64,000 nucleotides of DNA. Origin: Collybiopsis luxurians FD-317 M1 (taxonomy: Eukaryota; Basidiomycota; Agaricomycetes; Agaricales; Omphalotaceae). The translations under genes and the position numbers were made by a program. This document shows, one piece after another, positions 36,437 through 47,181 of the stretch. Position 1 is the first letter of the stretch. Each line of letters begins with the position of its first letter. The notes beneath the pieces are model-generated. The model saw only the letters and a program-made list of their open reading frames with translations, made no database searches and was not told the origin of the DNA. The stretch lies in NCBI GenBank assembly GCA_000827265.1, contig KN834807.1, forward strand, positions 194,473 to 258,472, written 5' to 3'.

Positions 36437-37882
36437 ATGACCCAAGTCTTGAACGCTCTTTTGGACCAATCTTACTTGACCGTCCCCAATTTCACTCTCG
36501 AATGTGGCGCAGAGCTGCGTCAAGTACCTGTCGCGTACAAGACATGGGGAACATTGAACGAGACCAAGGATAATGTTATGATTATTTGCCATGCTTTTAC
36601 TGGGAGTGCTGATGTTCCGGATTGGTGAGTACTATATATCATATATCCTATATCATAACCTAGTCGTATGGAATTGACTTCTCAATTTCTAGGTGGGGAC
36701 CGTTGATGGGCTCAGGCAAGGCTTTTGACCCTAGGAGATATTTTGTCTTTTGTGCGAATGTTCTTGGGTCGCCGTACGGTACCGCTTCGCCTATAACGGT
36801 TAATCCGGATACAGGCAAGATTTATGGGCCTGATTTTCCTCCTACTTCCATACGGGATGATATTCGGTAGGTTTTCGAATGATGCTTAAGAAACGGTCAA
36901 GTTCCTCAATCTCAACTGAATTAGGCTACACAAACTCGTTCTCGACCATCTGGGAGTCGAGTCTGTTGCTGTGGTCATTGGTGGCTCCATGGGAGGTATG
37001 GCTGTCCTCGAATGGCCCCTGTGCACGCCTCCAAACTACGTGAAGCATATCATCCCTCTTGCAACGTCTGCGCGTCATTCCGCGTGGTGTATAAGCTGGG
37101 GTGAAGCTCAGCGTCAGAGCATTTACAGCGATCCTGGTTACCAAGATGGGTATTATACCACACAGCCGTCATCTGGGCTTGCTGCAGCTCGGATGAGTGC
37201 GCTGTTGACGTACCGGTCTAGAGACTCGTTCGAGAGTCGGTTCGGAAGAAAGGCGCAGCTCAAAAAAGAAGCGACGCAACCTCTCACTCCTCCGGGTTCA
37301 CCCAGAATTCGAGCAGAAGATGATGCGAGGGTAGCGCATAACGATGGGTATAGAAACTCCAAGGTTTCTTCTCCCCCGACTTCCGAACGTCCTACATCCC
37401 CATCTACGAGCCCGATCTTCTCCGCTCAGTCATACCTGCGGTACCAGGGCGACAAGTTTACCGCCCGCTTCGACGCCAACTGTTATATCCATCTTACACG
37501 CAAACTAGACACGCATGACGTCGCCCGTGAACGAGCACTCGACTCTGAATCCGATTCCTCCGCTCTCGCGCGTGTACTATCCACTCTCCCCGCCCGAGCG
37601 CTCGTGATCAGCATCTCCACCGACGGCCTATTCACACCCTCGGAGCAAAAAGAAATCGCAGCGCACATCCCCGGAGCTGAACTCGTGACGATTCAGTCTC
37701 CGGACGGCCATGATGGATTTTTGCTCGAGTTTGAGCAGATCAATACGCATATTATGAGGTTTTTGAAGAGGGAGTTTCCGAGGTTGTATGAAGTGGATGT
37801 GGGGGGTACGGAGGTTGAAGGGTTTGAGATTAAGAAGACGAGTTTGTTTGGGGAGGCTGAGGCGGATATTACGCATTGGTAG
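36437..37882 (+). CDS. met2: homoserine O-acetyltransferase
   Basis: This enzyme acetylates homoserine with acetyl-CoA, committing it to methionine synthesis. The start ATG at 36437 (ACCATGA) opens MTQVLNALLDQSYLTVPNFT. The alpha/beta-hydrolase core shows NVMIICHAFTGSADVPDWWG, ANVLGSPYGTASP, the nucleophile GGSMGGMAVLEW (Ser at about 36984), the acid in STDGLFTPSEQ, and the His in SPDGHDGFLLE. Introns at about 36625-36692 and 36868-36924 join in frame. A low-complexity Ser/Pro insert of about 65 residues (from KEATQPLTPPGSPR to TSPIFSAQ) lies between GRK and SYLRYQGDKF, as in other fungal Met2 proteins. The stop is at 37880-37882. It follows the transporter by 240 bases in the same orientation. 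Confidence 0.93.
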
Positions 37883-38099
37883 GGTAGGGTAGTGCGTGGT
37901 GAGTATCAGGCCTCGGTGTTGGTTCATCCCTTGCTGAGGTTGCATGTTGGGAGTTAATTATCCTTCGGGTATGTATTTGTTAACTGTAATGGTCCAACCC
38001 ATTTTATTGTATGGCTAGTTGAAATGTATGGATACTTCTTGCAGTGGGTTAGGGTTTGACGCGTTGAGCGGATCAGAGCACGCCGGCGCTTAATTTCTT

Positions 38100-40344
38100 A
38101 TGTCCCTCTCACTTGTCCGGAATCATGCTTACCGTTATGTCTCTGCAACGCGCTCATATGCTACAGAAGCCCATAATCTCGCTTTGAAACCTTCAGTATA
38201 CGGTCAACCGCTATTTAAATCGCATCCACATCTCAGTACGTGCTAAAAGTTGGTCGGCGAGCAAGGTTGAGATTTTGACTGGGATATTTTGTTAGTTAAA
38301 CCTAACGAGTTGACACCTGGAATAACGTCGGAGGAGTATGAGGGTAGAAGGAGAAGGTTGATGAATGGGCTTCCGGATGATAGTGTGGTTGTGTCTGCTG
38401 CTGGCTCTGTCAAGTATATGAGCGGAAGTGCGTCATTTTTTTGCTTTTGGGTATATCCTTTCGCTCAATCATTCTATTAGAAATTTTGTAAGTTTGCTTC
38501 AAAGATTTACGATTCAGTTTGTCAATCAATCATCCATTCAAGCTACAAGTTTCGTCAAGCCTCGGATTTCTGGTATCTTACTGGGTTTGAAGAACCGGAC
38601 TCTGTGGTCGTGTTAGGTGCGCAGTCTAATGTCGTATGCGACTCGTTTACTCATGGGGAGTGTAGAAAAGAATCATTCTTCCCGGGGCTACCGCATGACA
38701 CTATTTTCATCCGGTTCCGACTCCTCCAAGGAGCAATGGGATGGCGCTAGTACCACCTTTGCCGATGCGCGAAAGATATTCCAAGCTGACGATGCTCGGC
38801 ATATCGAAGACCTCCCATCCCACCTCCGCTCGATCTTGCAGCAGTATCCTAATGTCTACGTCGATGCCCCGTCGTCCTCTCGCACACGGCGTGGGTCGAG
38901 AGCTACGACAAAGTCTTTGCTGAAATACCTTAATGGTCCCTCGGATGCGGAGCTTGTTGTTGAGTCTCTGGGAAAGGTAAAACCTAAACCGTTGGCTCCG
39001 GAGGTTGGAAGGTTGCGTGCGATTAAGAGCGTGGCTGAGCAAAAGCTCATGAGGACCGCCGCGGACATTAGTGGGAGGGCGCATGCAAAGGTATGTACCC
39101 TTTTTTTTTTGGCATTCCATATCTGCGGTGGGGGCTAGGACTTACCTGGGGTATTTTGTTACATAGACGATGCGGTTTACCCGGCCTGGGCTGTCGGAAG
39201 CCGCTCTGGCGGCTCATTTTGATTATCTTTGTTCTCTGTCTGGAGCACAGCGGCTTGCATATGTTCCGGTAGTCGCTTCAGGGTATGTGCATCCTCTAGT
39301 CCGTCTGGTCTGAATGTTGATTGGTTATACTTTTTTACAAGGCCTAATGCTCTGATAATACATTATACTCATAATAATCAACTCGTATCCGAAGACGAAT
39401 TAATTCTTATTGATGCTGGCTGCGAATACAAGTGAGTGAGCTCTCAGTGTCGTACTCTTCGTCGCTCATACTGTACGTGTGCTCTTTTCTAGCGGTTACG
39501 CGTCGGATATAAGTACGAAACATTTCCTTCTTCCTTCCTCCGTCAAACCGGTTTCTCATTTCTATATATGGTTTCTAGCACGAACCTACCCCGCGAACGG
39601 CACCTTCACCGAACCCCAGCGCGACCTATACGCCGCCGTCCTCTCTGCCCAAAAAGCCGTAGTGGCCATGTGCCACGAAGGATCTCATGTTACGCTGTAC
39701 GAACTCCATCGAAAGTCTTGTGAGCTTTTGAGGCAGGAGTTGCGTCAGTTGGGGTTTGATCTTCATCAGGGAGATTTGGAGAGGCTGTATCCGCATTTTA
39801 TTGGGCATCCTATTGGGATTGGTATGTATTTTCTGATTGCAAGCCAAGGAAGACTTTTTTTTGACTGATGTTGGTGTTGGGGTAGACTTGCACGAGTCGG
39901 ATGGGTCATCAAGGATGGCGAAGTGAGTATTCGGGATGTTAGTTTGGCTAATGAGTGACTGACCTTTTTTTTAACAGTTTAAAAGAGGGTATGGTGGTCA
40001 CAGTCGAGCCGGGGATATACGTCCCTCCTTCCCCCGCTTTCCCGAAACATTATCATAATATTGGGATACGAATCGAGGTGGGTGAAGGATCTTTTCTTCG
40101 TAGCATGTTCCGTCGCTCATATGGGTGTGTGTGCCTGCGCAGGATGAGGTACTAGTGGGGAAAGAGTATCCCGTGGTATTGTCTGTTAATGCTCCGAAAG
40201 AGGTGAGTTTACTCTGGATTATGGGCGTTGAATGTGTCCCGGTTTGCTGACTGGTTCTTTGTTGACGCTTTGCTTCTTCGGGTGTTGTAGATTGTGGATG
40301 TCGAGGGAGCGTGTCAGGGTGTGTTGGGGCTTGAGCCGTTTTGA
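38100..40344 (+). CDS. icp55: mitochondrial intermediate cleaving peptidase (M24 aminopeptidase P type)
   Basis: This is an M24B metallopeptidase that trims one residue from mitochondrial precursors after the processing peptidase, stabilising them. The ATG at 38100 opens MSLSLVRNHAYRYVSATRSY, a basic, acidic-free presequence ending ATEA, followed by KPNELTPGITSEEYEGRRRR. The aminopeptidase P N-domain follows, with FRQASDFWYLTGFEEPDS. The creatinase fold shows LIDAGCEY, YASDIS, HFIGHPIGI, DLHES, VTVEPGIYVPP and GIRIEDEVLV; the two Asp, the His and two Glu in these motifs are the metal ligands expected for M24. About nine short introns are present. The stop is the TGA at 40342-40344, after GLEPF. 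Length and order fit Icp55/XPNPEP3. It is co-oriented with met2 and the DUF3835 gene. Confidence 0.9.
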
Positions 40345-40573
40345 GCGCTTTGGGCTGGTCGTGGGAGTTGGTGCTAGTGAGAGCTGGTGCTAGTGATGTT
40401 GGTAGTGAGGTGTAGTGTAGCCTTTTGTAGGTGTATCGTATAGGATCTAGCGTACAGGATGAATACATTCGAGACGAATCTGCCGGTTCCCGCTCGGCCC
40501 GTCATCAATGAACGCTGAGCGCTAAAGGAACATTGCATCTTGGCTGACAACTTGCAGGCTGCATTTGGGCTGC

Positions 40574-43177
40574 ATGGCACCTTCAAGCCAAAATTCAAAC
40601 TCAAACTCGCAGGAACAACCTAATAACGTCCAAGGTGTCTATCCATTACCCTCTCTCAATCTTAGCTTTCGAGATCTACCTGGACATGATCCATTGATTC
40701 GTACTAATTTTGTTGATTCTTCCTCTTCTAGCTTTACACTCGCTCCTCCAATCCTTTGGTCCCGATGCAGCGCAGAACGTATCTCCAGAGGCTCTGCAGA
40801 GGATTTCTGACAGGCTTTCGGAGATGATGGGTGAGGAAGTTGTTAGAGATGCGTTTGCGTTTAGGGATCAGCCTGGGATGCGAGCGGGGACTACTGGTAG
40901 TACTAGTACGAGTACGAGTACGAGAAATTTGAATGAACCAGTGAGTTTTTTTGTGATTGTTCCTAATTCGTTCAAGTTGTCTCTTTTCTTTCTCTCTTTA
41001 CTGAAACTGAACTGAATACTGACAAGACGAATGAATGAATGTTCACACAAAAAAATGCACAGGTCGTCAATGAAGAAGGGCTTCCGATAATCGATATAAC
41101 AGAACGCGAGGGCGAGGTGGAATCTGGAGAACCTGGGTCTGGATCCGGATCTGGATCTCTTGTTCAAGGTGTTGATGGTACCCAGAATCTTTCGAATGGG
41201 ACGACAACTTTGATAGACGAGCCCCCCCTCGTCCCTCTCTCAACCCTCTCCCCATCCGAACGGGATCTCCGAAGACGCGAGCGGGAGCGAATTCTCGACA
41301 TGCTCGAAGCTGAGGAAGCTCTGGAGCAGCATAGGGAACGAGAACGAGAGGCGAGGGCGCGGAAGGAGGCGTTGGATAAGCGGAAGGAGGACGGGAAGAC
41401 GGAGAGGGAGAGGTTATTGGCTTTGAGGGAAACGCATAGGAGGATGGGGAAGGCGTTGTTGAGGAGTGAGGTTCGTGGGAGGGGGGATGATGGGGAGAAG
41501 GAGAAGGATCCGTCGTTCGATACGACGAGGGAGGAGTTAGCGGGACCGTCCAGTCAGTTGACTGAGGACAAGAAACAAAAGAAGAAATCGGTCAGCTTTG
41601 CGGAGCCCGAGGATGATGAGGATGATGCTCAGCAAGTTGACGGTGAACGCCTTACTTCGTCTACCGACGTCGCTATCAACTGGGGAGATGTTGCTCGAGG
41701 CAGGTTACGATCCACGCCGAAATCTGCTTCGCCAATGCTTCCTCGGGATAATGAACGTTTGATGAAGTGGCAGGTTGTTGAACGGGTTCCTGGAGGTGGC
41801 GACCTTGTCAATCCGAATCCAAGCACCAAGCCGACGACTCCGACAGCGCCAACTCTCACTCCTACACCAACGCAGAAGATTCAGTTCGTCGATGCAGCCG
41901 CAGATTCTGACGACGAATCCGAAGCTGGTTCTCCCCCTCCTTCCGATGATGAGGACGATCACGTTGGGCAGGACTCGGATACGGAACACTCGGATCCAGA
42001 TGCTGACCCCGACGCACGAGTTGACGGCGCAGAAGACGAAGGAGTAGATTGGGACTATGCTCAACATCAAAGAGAAATTGCGTTGGAGTATTATCGGAAA
42101 CGAGATAGGATTGGGAAGGAGAATCTGGCGGCTTTGAGCTCACATACGCATGAGCCAGATGAAGATTCCTCGGTATCTCAGGTGTCGCCTCCGAGTAGGT
42201 CAAAGGCCGTATTACGTTGGGATTCGGATCCCTCATCCTCCCGTAGTCTCGACTCTTCCACTATCATCCCCGCAGCTAACGTGCAGAGGACCCTGCAGAG
42301 CTCTATTCGATATGGGAAACTGGACGAGGGGGGACGACTCGTTGGAGGAGAAGAAGCTAGCGATAGCGGGAGCGACCCTGATGATGAGGAAGTTGCGCGG
42401 GGAATTATTGAGCTCTTACAAAAAGGCCAAGTGTATAATATCGGCCCTGGCGAAGGCAGCGAAACGAAGATGGTCACTGTCCCTCCCGCTGCCTCTGCTT
42501 CCCCTGGTGCTTCCACCACTACCACCACCATCACAACCTCAACCAACCCCACTCAAACTAGTACACAGCCGCCTCCCCACTCTTCTGCATTCACTACCCC
42601 TCGCGAGCCCCTCCCGCAAAAACCCAAAACATCAAGGTTCAAACTCGCCAAAACCCAATCTGAACGTACGAATACTACAAGTATTACCCCGGGCGCTGTC
42701 GCTGCTGATTCCCTATCCGTTCCTCGATCGGATTCGAGCACCCCCGTGTCTGCTGTCGGTCGGTCGTCACCAAAAGTCACCTCCGCACTAGAATCGTCCG
42801 TCGTTGAACGTACCGTTCCTACTCCTACACCAAAATCCTCTTTACCTGTACCTTCACCTTTGCCTTCACCTTTGCCCTCCAGTTCCTCCTCAAAACAACA
42901 ACTGCCTCCTGGAATCTCTTCCTTCTCGGGGCCAACGCCGCAGCCTACTATCGTCGAATCCCCTTCGTTCCCTCAGAATGCATTGAGATCTCAGCGAAGA
43001 CCTGAACGACCGCCGATGATTATGTCTTCTAAAGTCGTCGAGTCTTCGTCGTTGTCGTCTCGTTCTCAGGCTGGGAAGGGGAATGAGGAGAGGGAGAGGG
43101 AAAGGGAAGGGCAGGATCAGAGTGAGGAGGTGAAGCCGCAGAAGAGGGTTTCTAGGTTCAAAGCGGAGAGAAGTTGA
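40574..43177 (+). CDS. DUF3835-domain protein (URI/Bud27-like C-terminal region)
   Basis: The ATG at 40574 (GGCATGGCAC region) gives MAPSSQNSNSNSQEQPNNVQ, joined over an intron to ALHSLLQSFGPDAAQNVSPE. A second intron (about 40941-41062) joins to VVNEEGLPIIDITEREGEVE. Most of the protein is low-complexity and charged: a coiled-coil-like block ERDLRRRERERILDMLEAEE, acidic runs, a segment with GVDWDYAQHQREIALEYY, Ser/Thr/Pro-rich stretches, then TSRFKLAKTQ and the terminal RVSRFKAERS. The repeated SRFK motifs near the end are characteristic of DUF3835, found at the C-terminus of the unconventional prefoldin URI/Bud27. No prefoldin coiled-coil pair is evident at the N-terminus, so equivalence to Bud27 is not secure. 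Its 3' end is duplicated at 26.3 kb. Confidence 0.75.
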
Positions 43178-45116
43178 TGATAATTGATGCTGGGGCTTGA
43201 ACAGGTGGAGTCCGTACAGAGTACTTGTTGGTTGGTTGTAATGGCCCATGGGCGCAACACTCAAAATGGAAGGAAAATGGAGAAAGACGATGATTTGGGT
43301 GGCCTGGTATGTATAATAGTGGGCTAGTGAGCAGTGACATTGTCAATGACACTAATGGTGAATGAATGTGCCATTTACTAACTCTGAATCTGAAAATTTC
43401 AGTTGCTTACTGATATAAGTTTCATGATTCTTGTGATGAACAACTCACAAAGTTAGGCTTGAGAGGGGTTGACACTGATACATGACTTGGATTGGACTCA
43501 GCTGAGCACCATGACACTGAACTTGGCTGTTCTATGACTGTTCAGGAGAACCTTATTTGAAGTAGGATCAAGGTTGGGTACTGTGCAAGCTTTCTGAACT
43601 GTGAAAGTAACCATTGGTTAAAGATTTTCAGCTTTCAAGATCCCAAACAAGTGTGTAATTGATCACACAGAGGTGCGAGCTGAAATCAGTTGCGGATCAT
43701 GCATCGGGACCACTGCTGGGATCCATTTCCGGCGGCGTCATGTATATTATATCATGAATCCGCTGAAAGACCGGTCATCTGCACTTGAATACTATAGGTC
43801 TGTTTCGTAACTGCCTGTTCCGCTGAGCCGAAATAAAAAGATTAATGAAAGTGTCTCACGAAATGTTTGCCTTCCTGATTTCATTTCCGTTTGACAAAAC
43901 TGAAACTTTGTGACCTTTTCTAAATTCCTTGCAATTGTGAATGTCAAACTTAAGATAGGACTGTCTTTTTTAGCGCCAGAGCCTCCCATATAAAGTTACC
44001 ATGAAACCTGTTATGTACATGTCTTTATTAATATTACATTACTGATTCATTGCTGTACTTCATACTTATCTGGTGGGGCCTTGTCACCTGGTTGTAAAGC
44101 CTCCTTCACTCAGGGTACTTATAGTTGTTAGGAGTACAGCTACCATTGACATAGAATCCAAAAGTTATTTAGCAGAAACAAGTCTGGACAGAAAGTTGGG
44201 CTGGTGACAGGCCACTGCAGGTTGCAGCTGACACAACAACATGTGGCATAATGACACCTCGATGTCATCAGCTGATGGCCGACCAGCGCCCGCCATTTAA
44301 CCCTGAACCCTATCTGCCGCGTTTGCGCCTCCTGGTGAGAGCCGATGCTTGGGTCGATGAATCACAATATCGTCGAGCACCCCTTAGCTGTGACGGTTTG
44401 ACCCAAAAAAAAGTATGGCAGCCGAAAGAAGTTATTAACAACCCAAGCCAAGTACTGGCTTGCATCACAATGGAGTGTTCATGAAACGTTGGAGCTTTCG
44501 AGTGGGGTCTCGACTGTGGAGGCAACGCCATCAGAGTCTGTTTTCTTCGCGCCACTTCACGCTAGTCTAAATTTCTTTGGCAACTTGCTGAAAGTCGACC
44601 ATGAACAGGAGGGGAAGGGTTGGTGGATCAAAAGCTTGAAGGGACAGTGATATTCTCAGGACACGCCGAGAGCATGCTACGTGCTCACATGCACGTTGTC
44701 GCCGCGGGCCTATCATTTATATAGTCCTGATTAAATGGAAACCGATTGAACCCGGGCCTTTCGGTCTACCTTACATTATGTGGTCCAAATTTGGACAGGG
44801 CAGTCAACAAAGCAACCTTTAACAGCCTTCCTCTTGAGGGCCATATTGGGTCCAAACTTAGCTATTGTCAAGTGGATAGGTTCTAAAGTTCAAGATTTCT
44901 GTCATGTTGATATCTAACAATGGTGGTAAATGTGCAATAAGAGAAGCTGATTATCGACATCACTTCTCGGCTGTGCAAATTTCCCACACGGCTGTATCCT
45001 TTGTCTCGGCTAGTTATAAATAAACTTGCCATGAGTTGCTGTCCAATATACACACCCTTGTTTCCCCTCTTTCCCCCTCCTTCCCATCTTTCCCCTTCTG
45101 CCATCCTCTCCCCAAG
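43178..45116. other. duplicated intergenic DNA upstream of DUF262 gene B
   Basis: Non-coding, collinear with 26425-28515. The empty MITE site lies near 44413. The conserved upstream block is at about 44655-44840. Confidence 0.6.
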
Positions 45117-47181
45117 ATGTCATTTTCAGATTCGGAGCTCTCTGACATGTACGACCAGCTCATTGAAGGCTCAGACGCAGAGTTTGTGCCAGCTTCAAAT
45201 TCTACAAGAGCAGCACCAAAGAAAAAGGCTTCTCAAAATCCAGAGTACAAGCTTCAGAAAGTACTCAAACCGCCAAGAGCGACAACATACGCTGCTAAAG
45301 CCTTGTGGGCACCTTTCTTTGTATTACGTGGGTAAACTTGTGCTCACCTCGCCTTAGGTATGACCAAATCATCAACGATATCATTGATCTTTCGCCGGAA
45401 TACCAACGCGGTACGATTTCCGCGAGAGTTTGCTTAATCTACGGAATTCACATATTTTCAGATGTTGTATGGAATGAGAACAAGCAAATTAATCTCATAG
45501 ACTCGATCTGCCGTAATTTCTACATTCCACCGATCATCTTCGGTAGCTGCCGTTTCTTAAGCATGTTTCATATGATCAGATCCTCATGTATGCTTGTAGC
45601 TGTAACCTCGGAGAAGGATGGTGCAGAGCGCCGGGTTTGCATTGATGGAAAACAGCGATTGACCAGTATACAAAGGTGAGAATATCGTCAATCTATCATG
45701 ATATCTGGTCAAAGCATCATGATTGATTGCCTTTTACCTCATACTTTTTTCTCAAATAGATTTATGGATGGCTTGGTAGGTTTTGTTATCTCTGTTCAAG
45801 CCATGTTTTTCTTATGTTTCTTTTCAGATACCTTGTAAGTCCTGCATCTTTACCTGAATCCTAGGTGTCATTATAATTTCTATTTGTAATTAACAGTCCG
45901 CGACGCGTACGTTGTGTTAATTGCAAACTCGATACTTTGCGAACTTGACTGTATATGCTTTCTAGTTTTACTGGTCAGAAATTCTGGTTCAAGGACACTG
46001 GAGCTCAAAGCGCAAGGGAGAAAAAACTACTTCCAGAAAGTGTGCGCAAGATATTTTCAAACAGACAGATTGTATGCGTTGAATACGCGGAATTGACATA
46101 TGCAGATGAACGGGATATCTTCAAGGTTTGTTCTTTCTTTTGCTTTTGCAAGAACCAAAGTTAACTATATTGATTTCTTCATGCTACTTCTATTGACAAC
46201 TTGAATGTTTGTAGAGAGTGCAGCAAGGTGAAGCTTTACGGCCTGATGAGAAACTTGGTGTCGTTAGCACCAGCCGTACTGCCTTCATTCGCGAGTTGTT
46301 ACAACTTCATGTCCCCGAAGGATCCTTCGGGAAGATTCCTTGGACAACCACGCGAGGTACAGATTTCTCTGTATTCGCTCGAGTGGTACAGAGTATAGAG
46401 ACATGGTCCTCTTCTACTGCCAACGTCAATCCGTATACATCACTGACATTCAAAACACTGGAGACTTGGCTGGCAGGTATGTGACATGCTTGATTGTTTT
46501 TGATTATCTGTCTTCTATCGATCGACTGGTGGCTTATGAGAAAGTATAGGAGAGGACGAGCTACCGCGCAAACTCCAGGCTCAAGTTCGCGAAACATTTG
46601 AGCTATTTATGAAAATCGCTACCAACCAGAAGTATTCAGAGCCGTTTTACAAGTACAAAAAGGTTGTTCTTCAATGCTCAACTTGCGTGAGTCGAGACCT
46701 CTGATTCATTCCTTGATAGGTTGCCCCAGTCGAAATGGTCTTCATCGCGCTCTTGATTTTCGTCCACGGTGTCCTTCCGTCTCCCGAGTCAAGGTTAACC
46801 AGACGGGCACTTTCCGCACAAATATCTGAAATGCGTGTATTTGTTCGCGAAGAGTTTCCTGATCGCGTCCGCATGAACGACCATGTTGGGAAAAAGCTTG
46901 TGGAATATATCAGAGACATAGAACCAAAGCCTGTTTCAACTCCGCAAGGGCCAGCAAAGTTTAAACGCAAGTGGGAGGATTCAACTGACGCGGAGCCATT
47001 GTCATCTTCCAAACATTCGTCGTCTCGACGAAAGCTTCTAACGCCTGAGTCTCCTACGTTTTCGACAGCTTTGGAACCTTCTATCTCGTATCTGACAATA
47101 TCGCCATCCTCCAGACGGAAGGTAAATTCATGTGTAACATGTTATCGCGTCATCGGAGCTAATTTCTCCATCTTCCAGTAG
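45117..47181 (+). CDS. DUF262 (GmrSD N-domain-like) protein, copy B
   Basis: The ATG at 45117 starts MSFSDSELSDMYDQLIEGSD. The core motifs match copy A: IDLSPEYQRDVVW (across an intron), LIDSICRNFYIPPIIF, CIDGKQRLTSI, then FTGQKFWFKD, RTAFIRELLQLHVPEGSFGK and EPFYKYKKVAPVEMVFIALL. Exon-intron structure is the same as copy A, including the short exon encoding FRDA. Differences from A within exons are mostly conservative or synonymous (for example KLVEYIRDIEPKP against KLVEYIKDIERKP), and all frames stay open, which argues that both copies have been under selection. The stop lies either at 47179-47181 without splicing the last candidate intron, or at once after its acceptor. The function of fungal DUF262 proteins is unknown. 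Confidence 0.75.

Noticed and set aside
45001..45357. Plus-strand frame of 118 codons overlapping the start of DUF262 gene B
   Set aside because: A shadow frame. The gene's own ATG at 45117 lies in another frame that matches copy A and the family.
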